Notes under the pieces: model-generated | What the model was told of the DNA's origin: nothing | The model's database searches: none | What the model saw: only the letters and a program-made list of their open reading frames with translations | Program-made: the position numbers and the translations under genes | NCBI GenBank assembly: GCA_963718685.1 | Contig: OY970356.1 | Span: 714,137 to 778,136, forward strand | Source of the DNA: CAVQWH01 sp963718685 | GTDB lineage: Bacteria; Patescibacteriota; Saccharimonadia; Saccharimonadales; Saccharimonadaceae | Direction: 5' to 3' | Length of the DNA stretch: 64,000 nt | Shown: positions 25,497-34,106 of the stretch, piece after piece | How positions within the stretch are numbered: the stretch's first letter is position 1 | Layout of the letters: each line of letters begins with the position of its first letter

Positions 25497-26546
25497 TCAA
25501 AGCTTAATAGTTTGGTTGCTTTTACCAAACACCGGAAAGTCCGCGTGAGTGGAAGTAATAATAACCTGGGTATTGCTAAGATATTCAACTAGTTTAGATT
25601 GCCGGGTTTTATCAAGCTCTGAAAATACATCATCGAGCAATAAAATAGGCGCTTGCCCAAAAACTTCCCCAACCTTATGGAACTCGATTATTTTCAGCGC
25701 TAAAAGCAGCGAGCGGACTTCGCCGCGCGAAGCCGACAATGAAGCTTGTTTGTCGTTTAATAAAAAGTTGTAGTCGTCGCGGTGCGGGCCGCTGGAAGTA
25801 AACCCTCGCTCTTTATCCAGCCCAACAGTGTCTTCAAGCCGTCTCAGCAGGGAAGAGGCATAGTTTTGTTTATCCAATTTTGTCACGTAATGCACCTCGG
25901 CTTTGCTGGATTTTTTAGCGATATTCTCGTAAATGCCGCTGATTGTTTCATTGATATCTTCTAAAAGTTGCTGCCTGATTACGGCGATTTTGCTGCCAAG
26001 TTCGCTCATGCGCACGTTCCACACAAAAAGCTGGTCCGGCTTGTTAGGCGAGACAAACTTCAAAAGCGCATTACGTTGGGCAAGAGCCCGTCTATAGTCG
26101 GTTAAAGTCGCTTTGTATTCAGGGTGTAGTTTAGACAGTAAATCATCAAAAAACTGCCGCCTGATTTTAGGCTCCCGGCTTAAAAGCTGCAGATGATCCG
26201 GCTCAAAAAGTACGGCAGGAATGCTGCTTTGCCGAGTCAGCCGCTTTGCCTGTTTGCCATCAATAATAAAGTTTTTACTAGCTTTTTCCTCGCCGGTCAT
26301 TTCTAGCTTAGATGTTCGCGAACCGCCAGAAAAGTTTCCGTCCAAGCGCGCCCAACGGTGGTCAAACTGAACCAAATTTTTATCATCAGAACGAAAAGAA
26401 CTGCCACTGGCTAAGAATAAAATCGCTTCTAAAAGATTAGTCTTACCGCTGCCATTTTTCCCCACAATAACGTTTACGCCTTTATTAAAAGTGAAGCCTT
26501 TATCGCTATAGCTCCTAAAATGCTGCAGGCGAATATCGTGGATCAT
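25497..26546 (-). CDS. recF: DNA replication and repair protein RecF
   Basis: 349 residues, normal for RecF. Walker A GKNGSGKTNLLEAI is near residues 31-44, with family motifs FRSYSD, FEPDHLQLLSREPKIRRQFFD and SGPHRDD. The signature/Walker B region is ASRGEVRSLLLALKI then ILLLDDVFSELD. An SMC-like ATPase, it loads RecA at gapped DNA together with RecO and RecR. It is placed after dnaN as in the classical dnaA-dnaN-recF order. Confidence 0.96.
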   Translation of the reverse strand: MIHDIRLQHFRSYSDKGFTFNKGVNVIVGKNGSGKTNLLEAILFLASGSSFRSDDKNLVQFDHRWARLDGNFSGGSRTSKLEMTGEEKASKNFIIDGKQAKRLTRQSSIPAVLFEPDHLQLLSREPKIRRQFFDDLLSKLHPEYKATLTDYRRALAQRNALLKFVSPNKPDQLFVWNVRMSELGSKIAVIRQQLLEDINETISGIYENIAKKSSKAEVHYVTKLDKQNYASSLLRRLEDTVGLDKERGFTSSGPHRDDYNFLLNDKQASLSASRGEVRSLLLALKIIEFHKVGEVFGQAPILLLDDVFSELDKTRQSKLVEYLSNTQVIITSTHADFPVFGKSNQTIKL

Positions 26547-26560
26547 CCTGGCCTACTTGC

Positions 26561-27661
26561 TTAGCTTTTTAGAGGCATAATGATGTGCTGATAGTCTACC
26601 GTTTTACTATCGGCAGTTAAAACGCATGGCGAAAGCTTGCCGCTAAAACTAAACCTAACCGTGTCGCTGTCGATACTATTCAAAGCCTCTAGTAGATATC
26701 TTGAGTTGAGGGTAACTTGGCCATCGGCATTAACCTCAGCGCTAGCTTCAGAGGTGTTCTCGCCAAGCTGTGAGGCAATTGAATGAATAGAAAGAGTCTT
26801 TTGGCCGCTATTGGTTTTCAGTGTAACGCTTCCAGCGCTTTCTCGGGCAAATAAGCTGGCGATTTTAGTGATGCGAATAAACTCGCTTTTTTCCAAGCTG
26901 GCGTTAATGTCAGATTTTTTAGGTATAAGCTGGCGATAGTCGGGGAATTTTCCTTCAATCAACCGGCTGGTAATTTCAATGTCATCTACCCTGAAACGAA
27001 CCTGGGTCTCATCAAATAAAATCTTAATGCTTTCACATTCATCTGGCGCCACTCGCAAAACGTCTTGCAGAGTAGAGGTAGGTACGATTGCTTCCAGTTC
27101 GCCGGTTTGCTTGCCAAGCTCTCTCTCAGCCAAACGATAACCGTCAGTAGCTGCGATGTAGAGCTTGTTTTCAAAACTGTGGATATACGCACCGGTCAGC
27201 ACCGGACGTGTGGTGTCGCTAGACGCTGTGATAATGGTTTGAGAAACCGCCTGTTTGAGTTTATTGGTAGCAATATCCAACTTCACGGCTTTTTTATCGT
27301 TAATCGTCGGCAATTCAGGAAACTCATCGGCCAAAACTCCATTGATAGTGGAGCTGTATGCGCCGGAGGTGATGTGAAGGTGAGTGCCGTCTACCCTAAG
27401 CTCAACATTAGCTTTTGGAAGGTTGCTGATAAATTCCATCACGAGTTTTGCCGGAATAGTGATAGATCCTTCATCGCTTACTTTTGCGCCAATATGTCTG
27501 GTAATTGCCGCTTCCAGGTTGGTAGCAGCTACTAAGAGACGGTTTTTATCAGTCTTAAGTAAGATGTTATTTAAAATTGGTAATGGAGTCTTAGATGTAG
27601 CTACGCGCCCCACCGCATTCAAAGCTTTAGACAAATTTTCTTGTGTGACGGTTATTTTCAT
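26561..27661 (-). CDS. dnaN: DNA polymerase III beta sliding clamp
   Basis: 366 residues, usual length for DnaN. It starts MKITVTQENLSKALNAVGRV, contains LPILNNILLKT, TGAYIHS and AATDGYRLAERE, and ends with the conserved QHIIMPLK. It forms the dimeric ring that tethers DNA polymerase. The frame opens at a TTG five codons earlier, but that TTG lies within the ribosome binding site GGAAAGGGA, so ATG at 27661 is chosen. It lies downstream of dnaA across the putative origin. Confidence 0.97.
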   Translation of the reverse strand: MKITVTQENLSKALNAVGRVATSKTPLPILNNILLKTDKNRLLVAATNLEAAITRHIGAKVSDEGSITIPAKLVMEFISNLPKANVELRVDGTHLHITSGAYSSTINGVLADEFPELPTINDKKAVKLDIATNKLKQAVSQTIITASSDTTRPVLTGAYIHSFENKLYIAATDGYRLAERELGKQTGELEAIVPTSTLQDVLRVAPDECESIKILFDETQVRFRVDDIEITSRLIEGKFPDYRQLIPKKSDINASLEKSEFIRITKIASLFARESAGSVTLKTNSGQKTLSIHSIASQLGENTSEASAEVNADGQVTLNSRYLLEALNSIDSDTVRFSFSGKLSPCVLTADSKTVDYQHIIMPLKS

Positions 27662-27943
27662 TTCGTCCCTTTCCAACTATTGTTATTTATATACTTTAAA
27701 TATTCGTAATAGTAATAATATACCTTGTGGATGGTGTGTATAAGTCGGCCTGTAACAGTAGTTTCGAACAAATAATTTACTGTGGGTAAGTCGGTGGGGT
27801 GGAGGGGGGTAAAAACTATGGAAAACTCATTGTTTTTTCCACGTGTTGCATAAAACTCAACAACATTATTAAAAATCCGTGGATAATGTGCAAACCTTTC
27901 CACCAACTTATACGGGTTAGTAGCCACAGCTTTTCCACTTTTT
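27662..27943. promoter_or_regulatory. oriC: Putative chromosomal origin oriC (dnaA-dnaN spacer)
   Basis: The spacer has an AT-rich left part (27672-27722) with four consecutive DnaA-trio-like triplets TAA-TAG-TAA-TAA (27707-27718). Directly beside it are DnaA boxes TGTGGATGG (27726-27734) and TGTGTATAA (27735-27743, exact for TTATNCACA on the other strand). TGTGGGTAA (27781-27789) and CGTGGATAA (27878-27886) follow. Two boxes share the flank AAGTCGG. This is the layout of a bacterial basal unwinding region. dnaN's promoter must also lie here. Confidence 0.75.
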
Positions 27944-29302
27944 TTAAACATACAGTTCCTCCCGGATATTTGCCACATGTTCACGAACTACAAAATCTAA
28001 CTTAATAGCTTTCTCGATTTTATCAACCGAATGAATAGCCGTGGTGTGGTCTTTTCGTCCCAACTCTCTGGCTATTTTAGGAAAACTAAGATGTAACTCG
28101 CTGCGCAAGAGATACATGGCGATTTGCCTGGGCACTACGATGTCTTTGTCGCGCTTCGGGCTTAACATATCGTCCTGTGCAATTTGAAAGTGGGTGGCTA
28201 TCTTACTAACGATCTGCTTGGCCGTAATGTGGTGCGGGCGGGTATTGCGCACATTGCCCAGTAAATTCTCTGCAGTCTGGATATCCGGACTAATTCCGCG
28301 CATTTCACAAAACGCCAACAACTGGTTTAGTACGCCCTCCAACTCACGAATATTGGTTTTAATGTTTTTAGCCAAGAATTCGGCGGTTTCGCGCGACAGG
28401 TGAACGCCGGAAAACATCGCCTTGGTTTCTAAAATGGCGCAACGGGTTTCAAAATCAGGCATCTGGATATCGATTGCCATTCCCCACTCAAACCGGCTTC
28501 TTAGGCGAGCCGTTAGGGTAGGAATGCTTTTTGGCGGCTTGTCGGAGCTAATAATAATTTGCTTATTAGCTTGGTGAAGCGCATTAAAGGTGTGAAAAAA
28601 TTCGTCCTGAGTCTTTTCTTTGCCGGCGATAAACTGAATATCGTCTACAATTAGCACGTCAATACTTCGGTAGCGGTCGGAAAACCCGCCTTTTTTAGTA
28701 AGCACGTGATCCAGAAAATCATTAACAAAAGCCTCGGTGTTTACGTACAAAACTTTAGAGGCTGGGCGAGTTTTTATAATTTCATTCCCCACCGCTTGGA
28801 TTAAGTGGGTTTTACCAAGACCAACGCCGCCATATATAAATACCGGATTATATTTTTTACCAGGCTGGTGGACTACCGATTGGCAGGCGGCATAGGCTAA
28901 GTCGTTGCTTGAACCAACCACAAATGAATCTAAACTGTAGCGCGGGTTCAAGCCGTGCTTCGGTGTGTTATTTTTCAAAGAGGCTTTTTGAGAGGGGCTA
29001 GTGGGAGATTTTACGTCACTTATACTACGGGAATTTGATGTTCTGAGGGCTGTTTTATTGGCACCTATAATATAACTGATTGAATCTGCTTCAACGCCGT
29101 TTTTCTTTAAAATCTGTTTGATTTGTTTATTAAACTTAACTTCAAATTGTTGCTTTGCAAAAACATTAGGAACCGAAATCACCACTTTTCCATCAGGCGA
29201 TTGTTCTACGAGCTCTGTTTTTGTAAACCAGGTGAGGAATGCGGCATGTGAGACCGACAATTCAATTTCACCCAGAACGGTTTTCCATAGTGAACTATTC
29301 AC
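27944..29302 (-). CDS. dnaA: Chromosomal replication initiator DnaA
   Basis: 452 residues. Domain I at 1-85, a short linker, and the AAA+ domain from about 115 with Walker A GGVGLGKTHL at 158-167 and Walker B VLIVDDIQF. The C-terminal domain IV carries the DNA-binding signature LGRKDHTTAIHSVDKIEKA. It opens oriC and recruits the helicase. The start is GTG with AAAGGAG upstream, so unlike several neighbours this gene has a normal leader. DnaA-box-like sites upstream (29369-29461) could mediate autoregulation. Confidence 0.98.
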   Translation of the reverse strand: MNSSLWKTVLGEIELSVSHAAFLTWFTKTELVEQSPDGKVVISVPNVFAKQQFEVKFNKQIKQILKKNGVEADSISYIIGANKTALRTSNSRSISDVKSPTSPSQKASLKNNTPKHGLNPRYSLDSFVVGSSNDLAYAACQSVVHQPGKKYNPVFIYGGVGLGKTHLIQAVGNEIIKTRPASKVLYVNTEAFVNDFLDHVLTKKGGFSDRYRSIDVLIVDDIQFIAGKEKTQDEFFHTFNALHQANKQIIISSDKPPKSIPTLTARLRSRFEWGMAIDIQMPDFETRCAILETKAMFSGVHLSRETAEFLAKNIKTNIRELEGVLNQLLAFCEMRGISPDIQTAENLLGNVRNTRPHHITAKQIVSKIATHFQIAQDDMLSPKRDKDIVVPRQIAMYLLRSELHLSFPKIARELGRKDHTTAIHSVDKIEKAIKLDFVVREHVANIREELYV

Positions 29303-29368
29303 TAAAACTCCTTTAACCCCTTTTGTTTTTCCATAAATCTCACTCTTAACTATAACTTAAAGCGGCAG

Positions 29369-29461
29369 TTTTCCACAACTACAAGCACTTTACGAACCAA
29401 CTGCGCAAATAGAGGTAAAGATTTCCACAGTTTACAACCACCCCTGTAAAAATGTGGAGAA
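29369..29461. promoter_or_regulatory. DnaA-box-like cluster between dnaA and rpmH
   Basis: TTTTCCACA (29369-29377, one mismatch to TTATCCACA), ATTTCCACA (29421-29429) and TGTGGAGAA (29453-29461, one mismatch on the other strand). They lie upstream of both dnaA and rpmH and could be a second part of the origin or the dnaA autoregulatory region. Confidence 0.5.
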
Positions 29462-29465
29462 CTAC

Positions 29466-29494
29466 TTGTCTAAAGTGGAAAAGTTTGCAATACT
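29466..29494 (+). promoter_or_regulatory. Promoter of rpmH (leaderless)
   Basis: TTGTCT (29466-29471), 17-bp spacer, TGC-extended AATACT (29489-29494), then exactly 7 nt and the rpmH ATG. Confidence 0.7.
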
Positions 29495-29501
29495 GTCACT
29501 T

Positions 29502-29639
29502 ATGCCTAAAAGAACCTACCAACCAAAAACCAGGAGACGCGCCCGCAAACACGGCTTTCGTGCGCGCATGGCTTCTAAGTCAGGACAACAGGTTTTAAAA
29601 ACCCGACGCCAAAAAAGCCGCAAAAAATTAACCAGCTAG
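29502..29639 (+). CDS. rpmH: 50S ribosomal protein L34
   Basis: 45 residues, the usual L34 length, very basic: MPKRTYQPKTRRRARKHGF then RARMASKSGQQVLKTRRQK. The open frame extends 16 codons further, but those codons overlap the promoter and L34 starts at this ATG in all bacteria. It sits divergent from dnaA and directly before rnpA, the classical order. Confidence 0.97.
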   Translation: MPKRTYQPKTRRRARKHGFRARMASKSGQQVLKTRRQKSRKKLTS

Positions 29640-29678
29640 TTTTGGGTTAACTATTTAAGCTGTGGCATACTGTAATAT

Positions 29679-30026
29679 ATGTTAAGCCACCGCTATCGAT
29701 TTCATGGGCACCGTAGTTTGCACTATGTATATCAACACGGTGAACGGTACCAAACCAAAGCCCTGACCTTGCGTTATGTTAAAAACACTCGCCGCGTTCA
29801 TTCCAGATACGCGGTTATTATCAGCAAAAAAGTCTTGAAACTGGCCGTTAAGCGCAACCGTTTGCGCCGCAGAATCTATGAAATCATTCGCCAGCATCAA
29901 GACGCTCTGCCGCAGGGCTACGATGTAGCCATTTCAGTTTTTAGTAGTGAGCTGCTTGAGCTGCCGCATGTCGAATTAACCAAGCAGCTGGAAAAACTTT
30001 TCAAACAAGGCGGCTTAGTAAAATAA
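29679..30026 (+). CDS. rnpA: Ribonuclease P protein component
   Basis: 115 residues. The RnpA RNA-binding signature is VKRNRLRRRIYEIIR near residues 66-80, preceded by RYAVIISKKVLK. It binds the RNase P RNA and assists 5' maturation of tRNAs. The start is 7 nt after an extended -10 (TGG then CATACT), so it seems to have its own leaderless promoter rather than relying only on rpmH read-through. Confidence 0.95.
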   Translation: MLSHRYRFHGHRSLHYVYQHGERYQTKALTLRYVKNTRRVHSRYAVIISKKVLKLAVKRNRLRRRIYEIIRQHQDALPQGYDVAISVFSSELLELPHVELTKQLEKLFKQGGLVK

Positions 30027-30079
30027 AGCCTCTAACCTATGTTATGCTAGTACGTAATACAGGGAGAGGTTAGTATTCA

Positions 30080-31018
30080 ATGAATATATTTGAAATCTTA
30101 GTAATGCAGCCAATTTTCAACATCTTGGCCGGCATTTACGCGATTCTGCCAGGCCATGATTTTGGAATCAGCTTAATAATCTTTACGATTCTAGTTCGCC
30201 TAGCTATGTGGCCTTTGGTTAAAAAACAGTTGCATCAGACCAAACTGATGCGCCAGGTTCAGCCTGAGCTGAAAAAGATCAAAGCCCGCACCAAAGGCAA
30301 CAAACAGCTTGAAACCAAGCTGATGATGGAGCTTTATCGCGAAAGAGGCGTCAAACCCTTTAGCTCAATCGGTTTGCTAATTTTGCAGCTGCCGATTTTC
30401 ATCGCCTTATTCCAGGTAATCCGCATCATCACCCAGCATCGCGATCAAATCCATCATTTTACCTACAGTTTTGTGGCTTCTCTTGGTCCTATTAAAGACG
30501 TCATAGCCCACCCCAATCAATTCAACGAAAAGCTATTTGGCGTAGTGAACTTGACCCAGCCCGGCATTGGTGCCAAAGGTGTTTACATCCCGGCAATAAT
30601 TTTGGCTTTGGTTGCCGCTGTTTTCCAGTTTATTCAGTCAAAACAGCTTGCTCCGAAACCAGACTCTAATAAGCGCCTGCGCGATATTTTAAAGGCTTCT
30701 GCCACCGGCAGTGGGCAAGTCGACCAAAGCGAAATCAGCACCATTATGAGCAGCCGCATGGCGCTATTTATGCCAATCATGTTGCTTTTTATCGCCGTCT
30801 ATCTGCCCGCCGCCCTGGTACTTTACTATGCCACTTCCAGCATAGTGGCGGTTATCCAGCAGCGCGCCGTATTGTCGCAAGACGAACAAGAACTGGTAAG
30901 TTTAGCCGATAAAAAATCTTCTACCACCAGCAAGCGCGAATCGGCTGCGCAAGAAGCTACGGTGGTAACACAACCAAAAACCTCCAAACCAAAACGTAAA
31001 AAGCGTAAACGGAGGTGA
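30080..31018 (+). CDS. yidC: Membrane protein insertase YidC/OxaI
   Basis: 312 residues, the short Gram-positive-type form without a large periplasmic domain. A first TM is followed by FGISLIIFTILVRLAMWPLVKKQ, the basic cytoplasmic hairpin KLMRQVQPELKKIKARTKGN, and further TM segments including MALFMPIMLLFIAVYLPAALVLY. The tail is Lys/Arg-rich (KPKRKKRKRR), which usually contacts the ribosome. It inserts membrane proteins, relevant here for the many small pilins. TGA stop. GGGAGAGG upstream serves as ribosome binding site. Confidence 0.96.
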   Translation: MNIFEILVMQPIFNILAGIYAILPGHDFGISLIIFTILVRLAMWPLVKKQLHQTKLMRQVQPELKKIKARTKGNKQLETKLMMELYRERGVKPFSSIGLLILQLPIFIALFQVIRIITQHRDQIHHFTYSFVASLGPIKDVIAHPNQFNEKLFGVVNLTQPGIGAKGVYIPAIILALVAAVFQFIQSKQLAPKPDSNKRLRDILKASATGSGQVDQSEISTIMSSRMALFMPIMLLFIAVYLPAALVLYYATSSIVAVIQQRAVLSQDEQELVSLADKKSSTTSKRESAAQEATVVTQPKTSKPKRKKRKRR

Positions 31019-31021
31019 AAC

Positions 31022-31507
31022 ATGAACCAAGAAGAATCAATACGATTTGCAAAGAAATATCTTGAAGATTTGCTATCGTTTTTTGGCCTGAATATTGACG
31101 TAAGCGCCAGCCAGGACGACGAAGTTATTGAGCTGAACGTGCCCTCAACCAGACTGAATGGCTTTTTAATCGGCCAGCGCGGCGAAACCTTACGCAGCTT
31201 GCAGTTCCTGGTTTCTACCACCTTAAAGAACCGCGAAGCAGAGATTAACCGCGTCAACATAGACATCGCTAACTACAAACAACAGCGCGCCGAAAGACTG
31301 ACCGAGCGCGTACAAGAGTGGGCTAAAGAAGCCATAGACAGCGGTCAAGATAAAGTCCTTGTCTCAATGAATGCCGCCGATCGCCGCGTTGTCCACAAAG
31401 CAATTACAGAATACGACCAGCTAGAGACTGTTTCCGAAGGCGAAGGCCGCGACAGGCATGTAGTTATTAAGCTTAAGAAAACCGAAGACAACACTGACGA
31501 AAAATAA
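31022..31507 (+). CDS. jag: KH-R3H RNA-binding protein (Jag/KhpB-like, short form)
   Basis: 161 residues. The KH domain has the loop IGQRGETL near residues 57-64. The R3H domain follows with VSMNAADRRVVHKAI and ends SEGEGRDRHVVIKLK. The N-terminal Jag domain found in longer homologues is missing, so this is the minimal form. It binds RNA and in Firmicutes influences cell-wall growth and division. It is 3 bp after yidC, with GGAGGTG inside the end of yidC as ribosome binding site. Confidence 0.92.
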   Translation: MNQEESIRFAKKYLEDLLSFFGLNIDVSASQDDEVIELNVPSTRLNGFLIGQRGETLRSLQFLVSTTLKNREAEINRVNIDIANYKQQRAERLTERVQEWAKEAIDSGQDKVLVSMNAADRRVVHKAITEYDQLETVSEGEGRDRHVVIKLKKTEDNTDEK

Positions 31508-31510
31508 ATC

Positions 31511-33013
31511 ATGCCCAAAAAGCAGCCCCAATCCAAAAAACCACTTTTTTTGAGGATAATATCCCATAAGTATTTCTTCTGGGCCGTAATAGCCCTTTTT
31601 ATTTTTCAGGCGCTTTGGATTGCTTTTTCGGCATATTACCCGATGTTGTTTGACGAACAGTACCACGTTAACGTTACAGCTATTTACGCGCAGCATCTTA
31701 CGCCCTTTATAGCCCATCAGCCGCCAGAGGCGGGGCTGTATGGCGACATTACCCGCAACAGCTCATATCTCTTCCAATATTTAATGAGCTTTCCATATCG
31801 TCTCGCCAGCGTCTTTACTAGCAGCCTGGTGGCTCACATAATCGTGCTACGCGTTATTTGCGTACTGTTTTGGGCGGGCGGAATAGTTATGTTCAATAAA
31901 CTCCTGCGCCTTGCCAAGGTTTCCGCCTGCATCCGCCATATGGTAATTTTAATATTCACGCTAATTCCTCTGGTGCCGTTCACGGCGGCTAACGTAAACT
32001 ACGACAGTCTGGTGTTCCTGCTTCTTCCCACCATGCTTTACATGACGCTAAAAAGCCTGCAAAAAGGCAAGCGCCAAGTGTTATGGGTAATCGGCGCGCT
32101 AACAACAGGGGCTTTTGCGTGCTTGGTTAAGTTTAGCGTCTTGCCAATTTTGCTGGCTATAACCATTTTTATAGCCGTCGGGCTATATCGCCAGCATCGT
32201 GGGCAAATCTTGCCCAGGCTCTGGAAACAGCTAAGAACTGCGCCAGTCTGGATAGTCGCGGGTGTGCTTACAATGGCTTTTTTAGCGGCCGGGCTGTTTG
32301 TCGAACGCTACGGCGTAAACTTGGTAACTTATCACCGGCTAGAGCCGGCTTGCCGCCAGCTTCATTCTAAAAAGCAGTGCGCCCAATATACCGTCATTAA
32401 CCGCAACTACCAATGGAAAAAGCGGTTTGAAGAAAACCCTCATCCGCTTTTGAGCCCGCCCATTTACACCGTTGGCTATTTCATTCCGCACACCTTTAAC
32501 GACTTCTTTGTAACCGCAGCCTACACCGGCGGCAAAGTTGCCCTGTATCAACCGATTGGCAAGCTAGAGGCCAGCGGCGGCAACGCATTCCTTAAATACA
32601 CCAGCTGGGCAATTTTCATCGTCAGCATAATATTAGTCATCGCCACTTGGCGGCGGGTAAAATACAAGCAGCTAAGAAATCTGTTCTTGCTGGTGATGGC
32701 GATTTACATAACGGCTCTTTGGATTCAAATCTACCAATCTTACCTTGAGCTGGGCACGCCGGTAGCCGCCCAGGGTAGATACATGATTCCGCTCTTAATT
32801 CCTATTTTCACCATGGTAGCGCTGGCGCTTAATCAAATAATTCGCCAAACCAAAATAAAACTGGCCATTTGCATTTTAGCTTTGTTGATTCTAACCCAAG
32901 GCGGCGGGGTAATGAGCTACATTGTTTACAGCAAACCAAATTGGTATTGGCCTAACCAAACGGTTATCAAAACCAACCAAAACGCCCGCCAGTTTCTAAA
33001 AACCTTTATTTAG
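31511..33013 (+). CDS. Polytopic membrane glycosyltransferase-like protein (GT-C/PMT type)
   Basis: 500 residues with about ten TM segments. After the first TM comes YYPMLFDEQYHVNV, an acidic-residue loop typical of GT-C enzymes that use polyprenyl-phosphate sugars, followed by NSSYLFQYLMSFPYRL. A large extracytoplasmic loop lies near residues 265-340. It is likely to transfer a sugar outside the membrane, though substrate is unknown. It follows khpB by 3 bp and overlaps the end of the opposite-strand GT4 gene by 8 bp. It opens the glycan region of the window. Confidence 0.7.
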   Translation: MPKKQPQSKKPLFLRIISHKYFFWAVIALFIFQALWIAFSAYYPMLFDEQYHVNVTAIYAQHLTPFIAHQPPEAGLYGDITRNSSYLFQYLMSFPYRLASVFTSSLVAHIIVLRVICVLFWAGGIVMFNKLLRLAKVSACIRHMVILIFTLIPLVPFTAANVNYDSLVFLLLPTMLYMTLKSLQKGKRQVLWVIGALTTGAFACLVKFSVLPILLAITIFIAVGLYRQHRGQILPRLWKQLRTAPVWIVAGVLTMAFLAAGLFVERYGVNLVTYHRLEPACRQLHSKKQCAQYTVINRNYQWKKRFEENPHPLLSPPIYTVGYFIPHTFNDFFVTAAYTGGKVALYQPIGKLEASGGNAFLKYTSWAIFIVSIILVIATWRRVKYKQLRNLFLLVMAIYITALWIQIYQSYLELGTPVAAQGRYMIPLLIPIFTMVALALNQIIRQTKIKLAICILALLILTQGGGVMSYIVYSKPNWYWPNQTVIKTNQNARQFLKTFI

Positions 33014-34097
33014 CTTTTAAGGCTTTCAAATAGATCTCGTGGGTTTGCCGTGCCATTCTGCCCCACGAATACTCCTTGGCGCGCTTGTAGCCCTTTTTAA
33101 TCAAGTCTTGGCGCGTTGATTCGTCTTCTAAAACCCTTTCAATCGCGCCGGCCATTTCCTCAACGTTTTTCGGGTCAAAATAAACCGCTGCGTCGCCATA
33201 AACTTCCGGCAGGCAAGTGCCGCTAGAGCTTACCAGCGGTGCACCGTATTCCATAGCCTCCAGTCCAGGCAAGCCAAAACCTTCCATCAGAGAGGGAAAC
33301 ACATAAACTCCACAGTTCTTATAAAGCCAGGCCAGCTTTTCGTCGGAAACAAACCCCGTGAACGTAATGTTTTTATAGTTATTTTCTTCTACCCAAGCCG
33401 CGTTCATTCTGTTCGCCTTGCTTTTTGAGCCCACTAGCACCAGGCCTAAATCAGGCTTAGAGCGCAAAATATGCTGATGCGCCTTAATCAACCTTTTAGT
33501 ATTCTTATAATCGCTCTGCTGGCCGACATACAGCAAAAATTCTTTATGTTTTAGTTTCATCCGCTCCGGCGGTTTCGGGTCAACCTCGGCTGCCTCATAA
33601 GTTACGCTTATCTTCTTTTTAGAAATGTGCGAAAACTTCATATATTCATCGCGCGTAAACTTACTGGGGCTGATGATATGCCGCGAAGTGTGGCCGATTA
33701 AGAAAAACAGCCCCCGCCCCACAAATTGCTTCAAGTGGAATACCAGCCAGTTCTTATCGGAGTTATAAGTTTTTAAAAGCGTAATATCGTGCACCGTGGT
33801 AACATGCGGCTTTAAGTAAAACAACGGCTGCTGCGGCATACAAAAATGTACCAAATCCGCTCTTAGCTTATAAAGCTGCCAGGCAAAGCCTAGCTGCTCG
33901 CCAAATGTGTAGTTTTTATAGTGCGTGGTCTTAATCTTGAAGTTTTTATAACGCGGCTTCCAATAATCCTTGTCTTTTTCCGGCACCAACACTATATATT
34001 CGTTTTCTTTATCTACTTCTTGCAGGTGGGTAAGCAAGCGCTCAACGTAACGGCCGGTGGAAGAATTAATAATCCTGGCATCTATGACTATTCTCAT
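33006..34097 (-). CDS. Family 4 glycosyltransferase
   Basis: 363 residues. GT-B fold: N-terminal MRIVIDARIINSSTGRYVERL, central FLLYVGQQSDYKNTKRLIKA. The GT4 donor-site motif is VFPSLMEGFGLPGLEAMEYGAPLVSS, with the two Glu seven residues apart. This resembles mannosyl- or rhamnosyl-transferases of O-antigen clusters. It lies 9 bp downstream of the GT2 gene at 34107-35126, in one operon. Confidence 0.9.
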   Translation of the reverse strand: MRIVIDARIINSSTGRYVERLLTHLQEVDKENEYIVLVPEKDKDYWKPRYKNFKIKTTHYKNYTFGEQLGFAWQLYKLRADLVHFCMPQQPLFYLKPHVTTVHDITLLKTYNSDKNWLVFHLKQFVGRGLFFLIGHTSRHIISPSKFTRDEYMKFSHISKKKISVTYEAAEVDPKPPERMKLKHKEFLLYVGQQSDYKNTKRLIKAHQHILRSKPDLGLVLVGSKSKANRMNAAWVEENNYKNITFTGFVSDEKLAWLYKNCGVYVFPSLMEGFGLPGLEAMEYGAPLVSSSGTCLPEVYGDAAVYFDPKNVEEMAGAIERVLEDESTRQDLIKKGYKRAKEYSWGRMARQTHEIYLKALKAK

Positions 34098-34106
34098 ACC
34101 TATTAA

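Noticed and set aside
27065..27535. Open frame of 156 codons on the plus strand
   Set aside because: Antisense to dnaN, which is unmistakable; no ribosome binding site.
29303..29345. Leaderless start for dnaA
   Set aside because: dnaA starts with GTG behind AAAGGAG, a normal Shine-Dalgarno leader, so it is not part of the 7-nt group.
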